Source: Colwellia sp. 1_MG-2023
GTDB taxonomy: Bacteria; Pseudomonadota; Gammaproteobacteria; Enterobacterales; Alteromonadaceae
Assembly (NCBI RefSeq): GCF_030546755.1
Contig: NZ_JAUOPE010000001.1
Coordinates: 1 to 64,000 of the forward strand
Reading direction: 5' to 3'
Length of the DNA stretch: 64,000 nucleotides
Shown here: piece after piece, positions 37,447-46,769 of the stretch
How positions within the stretch are numbered: position 1 is the stretch's first letter
How the letters are laid out: every line of letters begins with the position of its first letter
The notes under the pieces: model-generated
What the model was told of the DNA's origin: nothing
Database searches by the model: none
What the model saw: only the letters and a program-made list of their open reading frames with translations
Position numbers and translations under genes: made by a program

Positions 37447-38594
37447 CGTGTTTCTGTATTCCTAACGTTAAATTCTTTTAATTTATCAATGTCAATTTTG
37501 ACACCAAGACCCGGTGAGGTGGGAACTTTCGCTCCATTGCCATCAACATCCACAATTACAGAGAAAAGTTCGTCTCGAAGTGGGTTTTCAGTGCGATCAT
37601 ACTCAAGGTATAGTGGTTTTTCTTCTGCTCTACCAGGCTCATGGTATGCCGTTGCCAAGAAGTGCGTAGCTGCAGCTAAATTTAACTGAGTACCCCAAAC
37701 ATGTGGAATTGCATTAATGCCATGAGCAGATGCTAATGTTCTAATTTTTAACGCTTCGCTTGGACCACCACAATAAGCTAGGTCAGGTTGAATTATTTGC
37801 ACGCCATTACTTTCAATAAGAGCTTTAAAACCAAAGCGTGTTTGATCACATTCTCCAGTAGTAATTGGCAAAGTTACTTTGCTTTGCAATCGTTCAAATA
37901 AATGAAGGTGTTCAGGTGAAAGCGGTTCTTCAAACCAGGCATAATCATGCTTATCAAGTAGTTGGCCAATACGTACTGCTTCAGGTAAGTCATAAGCATG
38001 ATTTGAATCAGCAGCTAATATAGTATTGGGTAAAGCTTCTCGCATTGCGATAATGAGCTTTTCATCAAATGGTATATTTTTACCAACTTTAATTTTCATC
38101 GCTTTATAGCCACTTTTAGCGTAACTAACCGCTTCTTCAACTAAAGAGTTAAGCAATAGTTCTTCTGGCATGTCTCTAAAATACATACCTGTGGCATAAC
38201 AAGGAACAATTTCACGATGTTTCCCCCCCATCAAATCACTAACACTTAAACCAAGAGCATGACCCTTCAAATCCCAAAGCGCCATATCAATACCTGAAAT
38301 AGCTGCAGTCATTACCCCTGCACGAGCGAAATCTAATGAACTACGCCACATGTGCTGCCAAATAACATCAGTTTCTAAAGCATTCATGCCTAATATGCGA
38401 GGAGCGTAAAATTTTTCTGCTGCTGCCTGAATAACATCTGCAGGACCATAGCACTCGCCCCAACCTGATAAGCCAGTATCAGTAATAACTTGGATAAGAA
38501 GCACATTTCTTTGATCGTAAGACCATTGAGAAAATCCAAAAGGTATTTCTAAATGACAACGAACATGATGAGTTTTAATACATTCTATTTTCAT
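37443..38594 (-). CDS. Enolase-superfamily enzyme, probable 3,6-anhydrogalactonate cycloisomerase (DauB-like)
   Basis: A cytoplasmic 383-aa member of the mandelate racemase/muconate-lactonising group: capping domain with GWGECYGPADV, then the barrel with catalytic Lys in MKIKVGK, metal ligands in ADSNHAYD, WFEEPL and TTGECD, and a C-terminal HVWGTQ motif (His). DauB opens the anhydro ring of 3,6-anhydro-D-galactonate to give 2-keto-3-deoxy-D-galactonate. The assignment rests on overlap with the aldehyde dehydrogenase and carrageenase context. A GTG at 38606 overlaps the preceding stop; I choose the ATG at 38594, where the protein begins MKIECIKTHH like relatives, though neither has a good ribosome site. 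Confidence 0.8.
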   Translation of the reverse strand: MKIECIKTHHVRCHLEIPFGFSQWSYDQRNVLLIQVITDTGLSGWGECYGPADVIQAAAEKFYAPRILGMNALETDVIWQHMWRSSLDFARAGVMTAAISGIDMALWDLKGHALGLSVSDLMGGKHREIVPCYATGMYFRDMPEELLLNSLVEEAVSYAKSGYKAMKIKVGKNIPFDEKLIIAMREALPNTILAADSNHAYDLPEAVRIGQLLDKHDYAWFEEPLSPEHLHLFERLQSKVTLPITTGECDQTRFGFKALIESNGVQIIQPDLAYCGGPSEALKIRTLASAHGINAIPHVWGTQLNLAAATHFLATAYHEPGRAEEKPLYLEYDRTENPLRDELFSVIVDVDGNGAKVPTSPGLGVKIDIDKLKEFNVRNTETR

Positions 38595-38602
38595 ATTTTT
38601 AT

Positions 38603-40297
38603 TCACAGTGAAAAGTGGCTAAAAGTTAAGCCAGGAAAATTTAAAGCGACATCAAATTCTTGTTGGTGAGTAAAAGCGGTTAATAAACCTTTTGCTTTCA
38701 TATGATGTCTAAACATAATAATTGACGGATCACTGACTCTAACGAGCTCTTTTTCTAACCGTTTTGCCATACTGTTAAGTTGTTTTTTATATTGAGGGTT
38801 ATCAATTAGGTTGTTCATTTCATACGGATCGTTTTGAAGATCGTATAATTCATCACGGCTATCGCCAGGATTCCAAACAAATTTCATTTTAGGGGTACGA
38901 ATAGCGCGAATACCAAACCATGAACCGTTGTACCATTCATAAGCATAAAGTGCGACGTCGTCTCGTCCTTCGTCTGCTTTATCACCCTCTTTCATTAAAG
39001 GAATTAATGAACGGCCATCAACATCACCATCTGGTTTTAGTCCCATCCAATGAGCAAGAGTTGGCGTAATATCTAACATTGAAACTTGACGATTTACTAC
39101 TTTAGCTTCAACGCTTGGATCTCTTATTAATAATGGCATACGCATTAACTCATCATAGGCGTAAGGTCCTTTGTCATATAGACCATGTTCACCTAACATA
39201 CTGCCTTGGTCACCTAAAAGTACGATGCGTAAACTATCGTATATTCCTTCATCTTTTGCGGTTTGTATTAACTCCCCAACAATGCGGTCAACCATCGCAA
39301 TTGCGCCATAATAATAGGCACGTGACTTACGCCAATCTAAATCTGTCATATGACCTACATCGTGCCAAGGCCACCATATACCACCTTGCGCAAGCGGCTT
39401 ATTTATTCTTTCAGCTAAATGATTTTTAGGTAAAACGAGTTCAGTAGGGTTAAACATGCTCGCATAAGGTTCAGGCACACGGTACGCTGGATGAGGTTGA
39501 TTGAAACTTACTACTCCAAAAAATGGTCTCTCATCCTTTGCAGCTTGTTTAATCATCGCCTTACCATGCACTACTTTTTTATATGCATTGGTATCTTCGT
39601 AATCACCTGGAAGTGTCATCCAATATTCATGCTTTTCGCCATGTTTATCTGTTTTCCCTTGGTAGTATCCTGCTACCTGTGGAACTTTCGAATATGGCGT
39701 ATAAGGGCGTGTAAATCGTTCTCTAGGTTCATGACCATGGCCTAAATCAATTTCAGCACCTCGCATTTCAGTACCGCGAGCACCTAAATGCCATTTACCA
39801 ACATGTCCTACTAAATAGCCAGAATCGGAAGCTCTTTGGAGTAAACCACCCTCTTTTGGATCTAATTCAGCTAAACGAGAATGATAAAGCTCGACATTAT
39901 CATCAAGCCCTGTTTTATGTCCCCAGCGCCCAGTATACATAGCGGCACGAGATGGAGAGCATAACCCCGTCGTTGTCATAGCATTATCAAAACGAACTGA
40001 CTGTTCAGCTAATTCATCAATATTAGGAGTGTTTACTGGCCCCCCTCGGTAAGAAAACGTATCAAAACGCATATCATCAAACATGATGACTAGAACATTT
40101 TCTTTTTTAGATAATATTTGGGGATCGTTTTCTGAATGACTATTCGCAAAATTGGAAAATAGTAAAGCGATTATACTTGCCGTTAAAACAAGTAAATTAC
40201 TCTGATTAAAAATAACTAAACTGACGTTCCTTGTCGATTCAGCTACCTCTTGAGAAGATGGTTGCGTAGAAAATATTTGTCTTAGAGAGAATTTCAT
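38603..40297 (-). CDS. S1-family formylglycine sulfatase (CSPSR)
   Basis: 564 aa, the most divergent of the three sulfatases. It has a membrane/signal segment at residues 34-52 preceded by an unusually long N-terminal region, DDMRFDTFSYRG metal site, Cys113-Ser-Pro-Ser-Arg formylglycine motif, GKWHLGARG and LGDQGSMLGEHG. The architecture is nearer to choline-sulfatase/iduronate-2-sulfatase-like S1 members than to the CGPSR pair. It is first gene of the operon sulfatase-dauB-dauA-sulfatase-sulfatase, with a GntR-type operator 90 bp upstream. Probably acts on another sulfate position of carrageenan (for example 2-sulfate on anhydrogalactose), which is speculation. Confidence 0.85.
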   Translation of the reverse strand: MKFSLRQIFSTQPSSQEVAESTRNVSLVIFNQSNLLVLTASIIALLFSNFANSHSENDPQILSKKENVLVIMFDDMRFDTFSYRGGPVNTPNIDELAEQSVRFDNAMTTTGLCSPSRAAMYTGRWGHKTGLDDNVELYHSRLAELDPKEGGLLQRASDSGYLVGHVGKWHLGARGTEMRGAEIDLGHGHEPRERFTRPYTPYSKVPQVAGYYQGKTDKHGEKHEYWMTLPGDYEDTNAYKKVVHGKAMIKQAAKDERPFFGVVSFNQPHPAYRVPEPYASMFNPTELVLPKNHLAERINKPLAQGGIWWPWHDVGHMTDLDWRKSRAYYYGAIAMVDRIVGELIQTAKDEGIYDSLRIVLLGDQGSMLGEHGLYDKGPYAYDELMRMPLLIRDPSVEAKVVNRQVSMLDITPTLAHWMGLKPDGDVDGRSLIPLMKEGDKADEGRDDVALYAYEWYNGSWFGIRAIRTPKMKFVWNPGDSRDELYDLQNDPYEMNNLIDNPQYKKQLNSMAKRLEKELVRVSDPSIIMFRHHMKAKGLLTAFTHQQEFDVALNFPGLTFSHFSL

Positions 40298-40386
40298 TTT
40301 TCGCCTTAAATATTTCGCTGCTTTATTTAGCTAAGTTAATTACGACTTAATATTCATGATGACGTTTAACTTTGTTATACCTATAT

Positions 40387-40401
40387 AAACATATGATGTT
40401 T
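40387..40401. promoter_or_regulatory. GntR-type operator AAACATATGATGTTT (site A)
   Basis: Perfect palindrome AAACAT-N3-ATGTTT, 90 bp upstream of the first gene of the sulfatase/dau operon (start 40297). It is identical to sites at 41742 and 52108. Confidence 0.8.
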
Positions 40402-40494
40402 GTATTTACAATAAAAAAATTTGTTTATTATTACGAAGCATCAATTAAAGGTTAATGTCATTTTTATAATTTGAATTAATCAATGTAATATAAA

Positions 40495-40525
40495 CCAGAG
40501 GATGAAAAATAATACCATCCTCTGG
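40495..40525 (-). terminator. Intrinsic terminator after the GH16 gene
   Basis: The perfect 10-bp stem CCAGAGGATG/CATCCTCTGG has an 11-nt loop and is followed by TTTATATT on the minus strand. It lies 36 bp past the GH16 stop (40561) and before operator A. Confidence 0.8.
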
Positions 40526-40560
40526 AGGTTACTTCGTGTTAACTTAATTCAATTAACGTA

Positions 40561-41646
40561 CTAATGATCAAGTTTATAAGTCATATGTTCAGGTTTTTGC
40601 CAAACCCTTAAGTATTCAACTTCAAAATCAACAATTCCGTCATCTTTTTCGCCTTCAGGGCTATTAGCTTCTAAATCAGCTTTTGAGTCTGGAAAGCCAC
40701 GCCATGGAAATGATTCTGAATCTAACCAAAGGTGCATTGCTTTATCAATAACATATCCTCTGTCACGTCCTTTTTTCTTAGCAAACTCTTCAACTTCGGC
40801 AACTGAAACATCAGAAACCAGTTTACCATCAACGAAATAACGCATACCTGTTTCTGTCCACTCAAAACCATAAGTGTGGAATTTTTCTGCAACTCTAAAG
40901 CCTAAATCTTTCGTTTCAGTATATGTAACATTTTTACCGTTTTCATGACCGTATTTTGGATCCCAATCATGAACTGTCCACCATAAATCTCTATCGCGAT
41001 GCGCTTGGCCTTCCATACGATGGCTGCCAAAATGTTCAAAGATATCAAGTTCTAGTTCCGTATCATTACGTTGCCCGTTTTTTACTTCGTGGCGAGTAAA
41101 CCATAACGCACTTGAAACTTCCGCATCAGCGGCTTTAGCTCTGACTTCAATATAGCCATAGCGAAATAAATTACGGTTTATTATCGCGGCCGTTGTAAAA
41201 TTTTCGTATTTATAGTTAACGTTGTCTAAACCCTGTTCAGTGGTAAATGGAAAATCAGGTTCCCAACGGGTTGAAATTTTTAACATGCCATCTTCTAGGC
41301 GTACATTACGACCAGAAAACTGTGCTGGAGCACGACCAATCCACACTTCACGGTCAGGATGGTCAGGGTCTTTATAGATAGGGTTACCTTCCTCATCAAG
41401 TTTACCAACGATAAACCACTTATCTTCATCTAACGCTGCTCCGTCAAACTCATCACTTACATCAGTATTTAAAATCCAACCATCTTTGTTTTCACTATCC
41501 GTATGAGGATATATATCGGGTTGCTGATTCACTTCAGTTGCTTTTGACACAACCTCTACTTCTGATTGAGAGTCATTACACCCTGTTGTTAGCAATGTGG
41601 CTGTAGCAATAGCTAACAAACCAAAATTTGATAAAGAATTTTTCAT
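40561..41646 (-). CDS. GH16 family galactanase lipoprotein
   Basis: A 361-aa GH16 enzyme exported as a lipoprotein (lipobox LTTGC, Cys23). Its layout matches the GH16 at 25085: SENKDGWILNTDVSDEF, then WIGRAPAQF, NVRLEDGMLKI, YENFTTAAII and the catalytic Glu199-Leu-Asp201-Ile-Phe-Glu204. It has no appended binding domain, and an insertion near residues 82-98 (EEGNPIYKDPDHPDRE). Monocistronic: operator 41742 lies in front and a terminator follows. The substrate is a sulfated or hybrid galactan; the exact GH16 subfamily is not certain (furcellaran/beta-carrageenan, agar and porphyran enzymes are alternatives). Confidence 0.83.
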   Translation of the reverse strand: MKNSLSNFGLLAIATATLLTTGCNDSQSEVEVVSKATEVNQQPDIYPHTDSENKDGWILNTDVSDEFDGAALDEDKWFIVGKLDEEGNPIYKDPDHPDREVWIGRAPAQFSGRNVRLEDGMLKISTRWEPDFPFTTEQGLDNVNYKYENFTTAAIINRNLFRYGYIEVRAKAADAEVSSALWFTRHEVKNGQRNDTELELDIFEHFGSHRMEGQAHRDRDLWWTVHDWDPKYGHENGKNVTYTETKDLGFRVAEKFHTYGFEWTETGMRYFVDGKLVSDVSVAEVEEFAKKKGRDRGYVIDKAMHLWLDSESFPWRGFPDSKADLEANSPEGEKDDGIVDFEVEYLRVWQKPEHMTYKLDH

Positions 41647-41741
41647 GAATAACGCCTCCGAACGGCATTTAAGTTGTTTGTAAATTTGGCTAAAAAACTA
41701 ATAACCCATTTACTAAATAATAATTTATATAATACGTATAT

Positions 41742-41756
41742 AAACATATGATGTTT
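41742..41756. promoter_or_regulatory. GntR-type operator AAACATATGATGTTT (site B)
   Basis: Perfect palindrome AAACAT-N3-ATGTTT, 96 bp upstream of the GH16 start (41646), in the divergent region shared with the TonB receptor gene. Confidence 0.8.
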
Positions 41757-41846
41757 GGGTGTGCAATAAATATTTTGTAATTTTTATCCTCTAACAACCT
41801 CATAAATATTTCTTGTTGATTTATATGTATATTAATGCTTTGATCG

Positions 41847-41879
41847 TACGTACTTAAACATCATACGTTTAAGTACGTA
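41847..41879. promoter_or_regulatory. Extended GntR-type operator (site C)
   Basis: The core at 41856-41870 is AAACATCATACGTTT. The symmetry extends outward: arms TACGTACTTAAAC and GTTTAAGTACGTA are perfect 13-bp complements around a 7-nt centre. It lies about 46 bp before the TonB receptor start (41925), a position where binding could block or overlap the promoter. Confidence 0.8.
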
Positions 41880-41924
41880 TAATAATTAAATAATTAGTTT
41901 TTAAATAAGGGAGAAAAGGAATAC

Positions 41925-44741
41925 ATGAAAACACAAAAGTTTAGATTAATGCCGCTAAGCCTAGCAATCGCTACAGCATTAAGTGCAAATTCAGTCATTG
42001 CTCAAGAAAAGCAATTGAGTGAAATCGAAACTATTCAAGTGACAGGGATTCGTAGTAGTTTAACAGAATCAATGGATATGAAAAAAAATGCATCATCAAT
42101 CCAAGATAGCATTGTCGCTGAAGATATTGGTAAATTTCCAGATCAAAACGTAGCCGAATCATTACAACGTATAAGTGGCGTTATGATTTCAAGAACTAAT
42201 GGTGAGGGATCAAAAGTTACCGTGAGAGGTATGGGGCCGAAATTTAATGCAGTTAAAGTTAATAACAGAACCATTGCCACTACTGATCGTGGGAGGGAAT
42301 TTGATTTTCAAGCATTACCTTCTGAATTAATTTCAGGAGCAGATGTAATTAAAGCTTCAAGAGCAAACATCTCTGAAGGGAGCTTAGGGGCCTACATCAA
42401 TGTAAATACAGCTCGTCCTCTAGATAATCCTGGCTTTTCCGCTGTTGGTTCATTCGATCTTATTTATAATGACCTTGCAGAAAAGTACGATCCTAAAGGC
42501 ACAGCTATTATTAGTAATACTTTTTTAGATGACAGTTTCGGCGTTTTAATTGGACTTACTAAAAAAACAACAACCAATCGCATTGATGCAGCAGGAACTA
42601 CACATTGGTCATCATTTCAAGCAGATAACACTACAGTTGCTCCTGGTCCAATAACTAATGAGGCAGGTACTACTATAACAGAAGGAACAATTTGGTATCC
42701 AGGCCGTGCTACTTATACCATGGACACTGAGGAGCGTGAACGTACAAGTGCTAATTTAACATTACAGTGGGCGCAGAATGATGAAATAATTCACACTTTT
42801 GATATGTTGTATTCAGATTTAAGCCGACAAGCATTAAGTAATGGAATGCAAGTACCTCTACAATTTTCTGGCTGGCAAGATGTGATTGTTTCTGAAAACA
42901 TGACGGCGCTAAAAGCAACTAAATCAGCTAGTCCTATTGATGGCTTATTCCAAGAGCGAGGTCAAGACTCTGACACTTTAGCTTTAGGCCTGAATAGTAT
43001 TTATTTATTGGATAATTGGACTCTCTCCACAGATATATCCTATTCAAAAGCGACTGCTGACCCGCGTGGCAATACCCTTGTTACAAACTTCGTTAATAAC
43101 AATGTTGATCAAAGTGTAAAACCAGGTGATGAAGGCTATCAACCAGACCAACATAAAGGTTTTATCGTTGGTCAAGATTATATTGAATTTGACAGTCGTC
43201 ATGGTGATGTAATTCAAATTGATTCTACGATCGATTACTCAGATCCTGCTTCAGTTAGAACCCATTGGAATGATATACAGCACAGCCAAATTGAAGATGA
43301 GGTTTTAGAAGCAAAATTCGATGCGAACTATGAGCTCGATGATGGTTTTATTAGCTCAATTGACTTTGGTATTTCATATTCAGACAGAGAAAAATCACAA
43401 GAAACATATGGTGTAGATGGCTGTGGGGCTATCGTTAGTACTTGTGGGAACTTTTTAGATCTTGAAGATAGTCTATTTTCGATAAATGATCGTAGTGGCT
43501 TCTTAAATGATGTAAACGGTGATTTCCCAAGATCATTTGTTTTAGTCAATGATATCAATGATTATAAAGAAGCTATTGGTGCAATTCGTGGTGAACCAAA
43601 TTGGACAAATGAAATAATCAGACCTGAGCGCTCTGTCGCAAACACTGAAGAAATTCTAGCCGCATATGGGCAAGTAAATTTGGTGGGAGAATTTGAAACG
43701 TTTTCATGGAACGGTAATATAGGTTTACGCTATGTAGATACAACAAATTCATCTTCAGGACATAGCATAGAGCGTATATCATTAATTGAAAAACCTATTC
43801 AAGATGGTGGTGGGTTAGCATTAGAAGCTACTTACACAGAGCCTGCGGTTATTAAAGTATCAACCGATTATCAGAAATGGTTACCTAGCTTTAATATCAA
43901 CATGGATTTTGGTGAAGGTTTCTTTATCAAAGCAGCGGCGGCTAAAGTCATTTCAAGACCCGCTTTAGAAGATACTGGTGTTAATAAAAACTACCAACAA
44001 AATCCACGTGCAGGTGACTTAGCGACAAGTGGTGGTAATCCTTATTTAAACCCTTATGAAGCAAACCAGTTTGACACTTCATTTGAGTATTATGATGAAT
44101 CAGGTAACGCTTATTCTTTAGGTTTGTTCTACAAAGATATTACTAGTTTCATCTCAACTCAAACAATGAATGTAGATACAGGATTAGTGATTGAGGGTTG
44201 GGGGTCTGTCTATGAAGCTATTACTCAAAAATCTAACCGAAATGGTGGTACCGTGAGTGGATTTGAAATAGCTGGTCTTCATTATTTTGACTACTTACCG
44301 GGTTGGTTAAGTGGATTTGGTATACAAGCAAATTACACCTTTACAGATAGTAAAGATGATGATGCAAGTGAATTTGATCGACCAAACGTACAATCTCCTG
44401 GAAGTGGCTTAGAAGGTTTCTCAGAAAATTCTTATAATATTATCGGTTTTTATGAAATAGACGGTTTCCAAGCAAGAGCTGCCTATAACTGGCGCGAAGG
44501 TTTCTTAGCCTATCGTTCTGGTCCAAGAATTGGCAGTAATGGTTTACCTCAACATGTTGATGATTATGGTCAATTAGATTTAAGCGCATCATATGACATA
44601 AATGACAGTTTTACTGTTTCTGCTGAGGTAATTAATGCAACAGATGCTCATATCTTAGAATATGCTGATGTTAGAGAACGAGTAACTAAACTGCAATACT
44701 CAGGTCGTCGTTACCAGATTGGTGTTACTGCACGGTTTTAA
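41925..44741 (+). CDS. TonB-dependent receptor
   Basis: An outer-membrane receptor of 938 aa with a signal peptide (to NSVIA-Q), TonB-box-like TIQVTGIRSSL, plug (DQNVAESLQRISGVMISR, GEGSKVTVRGMGPKFNAVKVN) and a C-terminal strand ending RYQIGVTARF. It is of the same sugar-uptake class as the 1200-aa receptor but divergent, so probably for a different oligosaccharide. The ATG has GGGAGAAAAGG upstream. Operator site C lies close before it, and a terminator at 44767-44800 ends the transcript, though the halogenase-like gene follows in the same direction after about 100 bp. Confidence 0.92.
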   Translation: MKTQKFRLMPLSLAIATALSANSVIAQEKQLSEIETIQVTGIRSSLTESMDMKKNASSIQDSIVAEDIGKFPDQNVAESLQRISGVMISRTNGEGSKVTVRGMGPKFNAVKVNNRTIATTDRGREFDFQALPSELISGADVIKASRANISEGSLGAYINVNTARPLDNPGFSAVGSFDLIYNDLAEKYDPKGTAIISNTFLDDSFGVLIGLTKKTTTNRIDAAGTTHWSSFQADNTTVAPGPITNEAGTTITEGTIWYPGRATYTMDTEERERTSANLTLQWAQNDEIIHTFDMLYSDLSRQALSNGMQVPLQFSGWQDVIVSENMTALKATKSASPIDGLFQERGQDSDTLALGLNSIYLLDNWTLSTDISYSKATADPRGNTLVTNFVNNNVDQSVKPGDEGYQPDQHKGFIVGQDYIEFDSRHGDVIQIDSTIDYSDPASVRTHWNDIQHSQIEDEVLEAKFDANYELDDGFISSIDFGISYSDREKSQETYGVDGCGAIVSTCGNFLDLEDSLFSINDRSGFLNDVNGDFPRSFVLVNDINDYKEAIGAIRGEPNWTNEIIRPERSVANTEEILAAYGQVNLVGEFETFSWNGNIGLRYVDTTNSSSGHSIERISLIEKPIQDGGGLALEATYTEPAVIKVSTDYQKWLPSFNINMDFGEGFFIKAAAAKVISRPALEDTGVNKNYQQNPRAGDLATSGGNPYLNPYEANQFDTSFEYYDESGNAYSLGLFYKDITSFISTQTMNVDTGLVIEGWGSVYEAITQKSNRNGGTVSGFEIAGLHYFDYLPGWLSGFGIQANYTFTDSKDDDASEFDRPNVQSPGSGLEGFSENSYNIIGFYEIDGFQARAAYNWREGFLAYRSGPRIGSNGLPQHVDDYGQLDLSASYDINDSFTVSAEVINATDAHILEYADVRERVTKLQYSGRRYQIGVTARF

Positions 44742-44766
44742 ACAGGATTGAATTAACTGATGAATC

Positions 44767-44800
44767 AAGCCCTCATTACTTTTAAATGTAACGAGGGCTT
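44767..44800 (+). terminator. Intrinsic terminator after the TonB receptor gene
   Basis: The stem AAGCCCTCATTAC/GTAACGAGGGCTT has one mismatch and is followed by TTTTAAA. It lies 26 bp after the receptor stop. Confidence 0.8.
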
Positions 44801-44841
44801 TTAAATTAGCAATCTTTGCTTAAACATGAGATTAAATTCGA

Positions 44842-46347
44842 ATGATAAAAACAAAAAATGACCCTATAAATTCTTTCATCGTTGTAGGTGGAGGAACAGC
44901 TGGTTGGATTTCAGCAGCAATACTGGCTAGATCACTAACCAATTCCAACAGTAGCATTACGGTTGTAGAATCTCCGAATATCCCAACTGTGGGCGTTGGC
45001 GAAGCAACCATACCTTCTATTGTGGATCTGTTAGAATACCTACGCATACCACTGAAAGAATTTATTTTAGCAACAAACGCCACCTTCAAATTAGGTATCA
45101 AATTTATTGATTGGCAACAAAAAGGACATCATTATTGGCACCCATTTGGTTTTGTTGGCAATAAAATAGATGGTAAACCTTTTTATCAACATTGGTTAAA
45201 ACATCAATTTAATAATCCACAATTTGATTTTACAGACTTTTCCCCTGCGATCGCGTTAGCAAAAAAAAGTAAGTTTTATATCCCCGATCCTAAAGTAAAA
45301 AACAACCTTTCAAATTCCACTTATGCTTTGCATTTTGACGCTTCACTGGTCGCAAAGTATCTCGCTGAATATTGTAAAGGGATGGGCGTGACCTTACTCC
45401 AACAACACATTCAATCAACGACTTTAGATAAACAAGGAAAAATTGAAACACTTCATCTAGATAACAAAACATCTATATCAGGGGACTTCTTTATCGATTG
45501 TAGTGGACAGCAAGCATTATTAATACATAAAGCCTTGCGCGTTGGTTATGATAATTGGCAGCACTTTTTACCTGTTGACAGAGCTATAACCGCACAATCA
45601 ACTATTGAAGAAACTATTCCTCCTTACACTCAAGCTACTGCACATGAGCACGGCTGGCGATGGAAAATACCACTCCAGAATAGAACAGGAAACGGTTATG
45701 TTTTTTGTAGCGATTACTGTAGTGATGATGATGCATTAAATTTATTAAAACAAAATAGCACTGACTTTATAACTGAGCCTAGGTTTATTTCCTTTACCAC
45801 AGGAAAGCGCGATAAAATTTGGCACAAGAACTGTTTGGCCGTTGGATTATCTTCAGGTTTTTTAGAGCCTTTAGAGTCTACAAGTATTTATTTAATCATG
45901 AAAACAATGCTAAATTTTGTAGAATGTTTACCAAATAAACAATGTGAACGCCCAACAATTGATGAATTTAACCGATTGATTGACGATGAATATCACGCTA
46001 TTAGAGACTTTATCGTATTGCATTATTGCACTACCAAACGAAAAGATTCAGCTTTCTGGCAAATGTGGCAACATATCAACATCCCTGACACGCTGAAAAC
46101 AAAAATTGATTTGTTTAAGTGCCAAGGTAGACTATACGAAAATAAATATGACTTATTTTCAGCCGATAGTTGGTACTCAGTATTAGAGGGGATGGGGGTA
46201 AGACCTAGAAGCTACGATCCTCTGATAGATGCGTCAAATTACAATAAAATAAACCAAGCATTTACATTAAGTGTTACAGAACTCACCAACAGTGTTAGTA
46301 AAACCTTAACTCATAATGAATATATAAACAGGTTAAGAACGACATAA
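44842..46347 (+). CDS. Tryptophan halogenase family flavoprotein
   Basis: A cytoplasmic flavin-dependent halogenase-like protein of 501 aa. FAD-binding GGGTAGW is at residues 16-22; GEATIPS and the probable catalytic Lys in TFKLGIKFIDWQ follow; the halogenase signature WRWKIP occurs near residue 275; LSSGFLEPLESTSI is also conserved. Genes of this family are common next to TonB receptors of alteromonads and caulobacters, where halogenation has usually not been shown. Its downstream position after the receptor suggests a role tied to nutrient uptake, not a secondary metabolite cluster, since no such cluster is present. Another component of that neighbourhood type, DUF6445, is at 23598. Confidence 0.85.
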   Translation: MIKTKNDPINSFIVVGGGTAGWISAAILARSLTNSNSSITVVESPNIPTVGVGEATIPSIVDLLEYLRIPLKEFILATNATFKLGIKFIDWQQKGHHYWHPFGFVGNKIDGKPFYQHWLKHQFNNPQFDFTDFSPAIALAKKSKFYIPDPKVKNNLSNSTYALHFDASLVAKYLAEYCKGMGVTLLQQHIQSTTLDKQGKIETLHLDNKTSISGDFFIDCSGQQALLIHKALRVGYDNWQHFLPVDRAITAQSTIEETIPPYTQATAHEHGWRWKIPLQNRTGNGYVFCSDYCSDDDALNLLKQNSTDFITEPRFISFTTGKRDKIWHKNCLAVGLSSGFLEPLESTSIYLIMKTMLNFVECLPNKQCERPTIDEFNRLIDDEYHAIRDFIVLHYCTTKRKDSAFWQMWQHINIPDTLKTKIDLFKCQGRLYENKYDLFSADSWYSVLEGMGVRPRSYDPLIDASNYNKINQAFTLSVTELTNSVSKTLTHNEYINRLRTT

Positions 46348-46769
46348 TACTAAAATAGCAATTCCTGCCACGCTAATACTTCCATATACAGCAGTATAAA
46401 TGCTGCTGTAGTAAAATTTATTCTTATCCCTTTCAAAGTTATTTTTCAAACGTTAGTAATGCTTAACATTTCAAACTATGGTCAGTTAAAGCGGGTCAGT
46501 CAAATTTAGTTTCAAACTTTATAAGAGCCCCTACTTTAATTGTAATAATAAGGCTATTGAATTGAATAGTTTAAGCTATATAAAAATAGCGCTTTTCGAT
46601 TATCAATATCGGGAAAAAACCTAAAAATATTGATTTATAAGCTATTGACGTTACTAATCAAAGATAATTCACGTAGACAGAAGTCAAATAGAAAAACGGA
46701 GTGTATTTACATTAATTTATGAAGAAAACTCACTTACATAATATTTTTAATACAAGTGAGCTTTGTTAT
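46348..46769. other. Intergenic region between convergent genes
   Basis: About 420 bp between the stops of the halogenase-like and GntR genes. AT-rich, with no supported ORF. It includes the hairpin CTCACTT/AAGTGAG at 46729-46760 followed by T-rich sequence in the minus direction, a weak terminator for the regulator gene. The direct repeat ggtcagt at about 46479 and 46494 is the only other visible structure. Confidence 0.5.

Noticed and set aside
25085-41646. The two non-kappa GH16 enzymes and the anhydrogalactose genes could indicate an agar or porphyran locus.
   Set aside because: The 26479 protein aligns with CgkA throughout and three sulfatases plus DauA/DauB/DgoK/DgoA-type genes fit carrageenan better; a mixed galactan specificity cannot be excluded.
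44842-46347. A halogenated natural-product gene cluster around the halogenase-like gene.
   Set aside because: No NRPS, PKS, tailoring or indole pathway genes are near; the neighbours are sugar-uptake genes.
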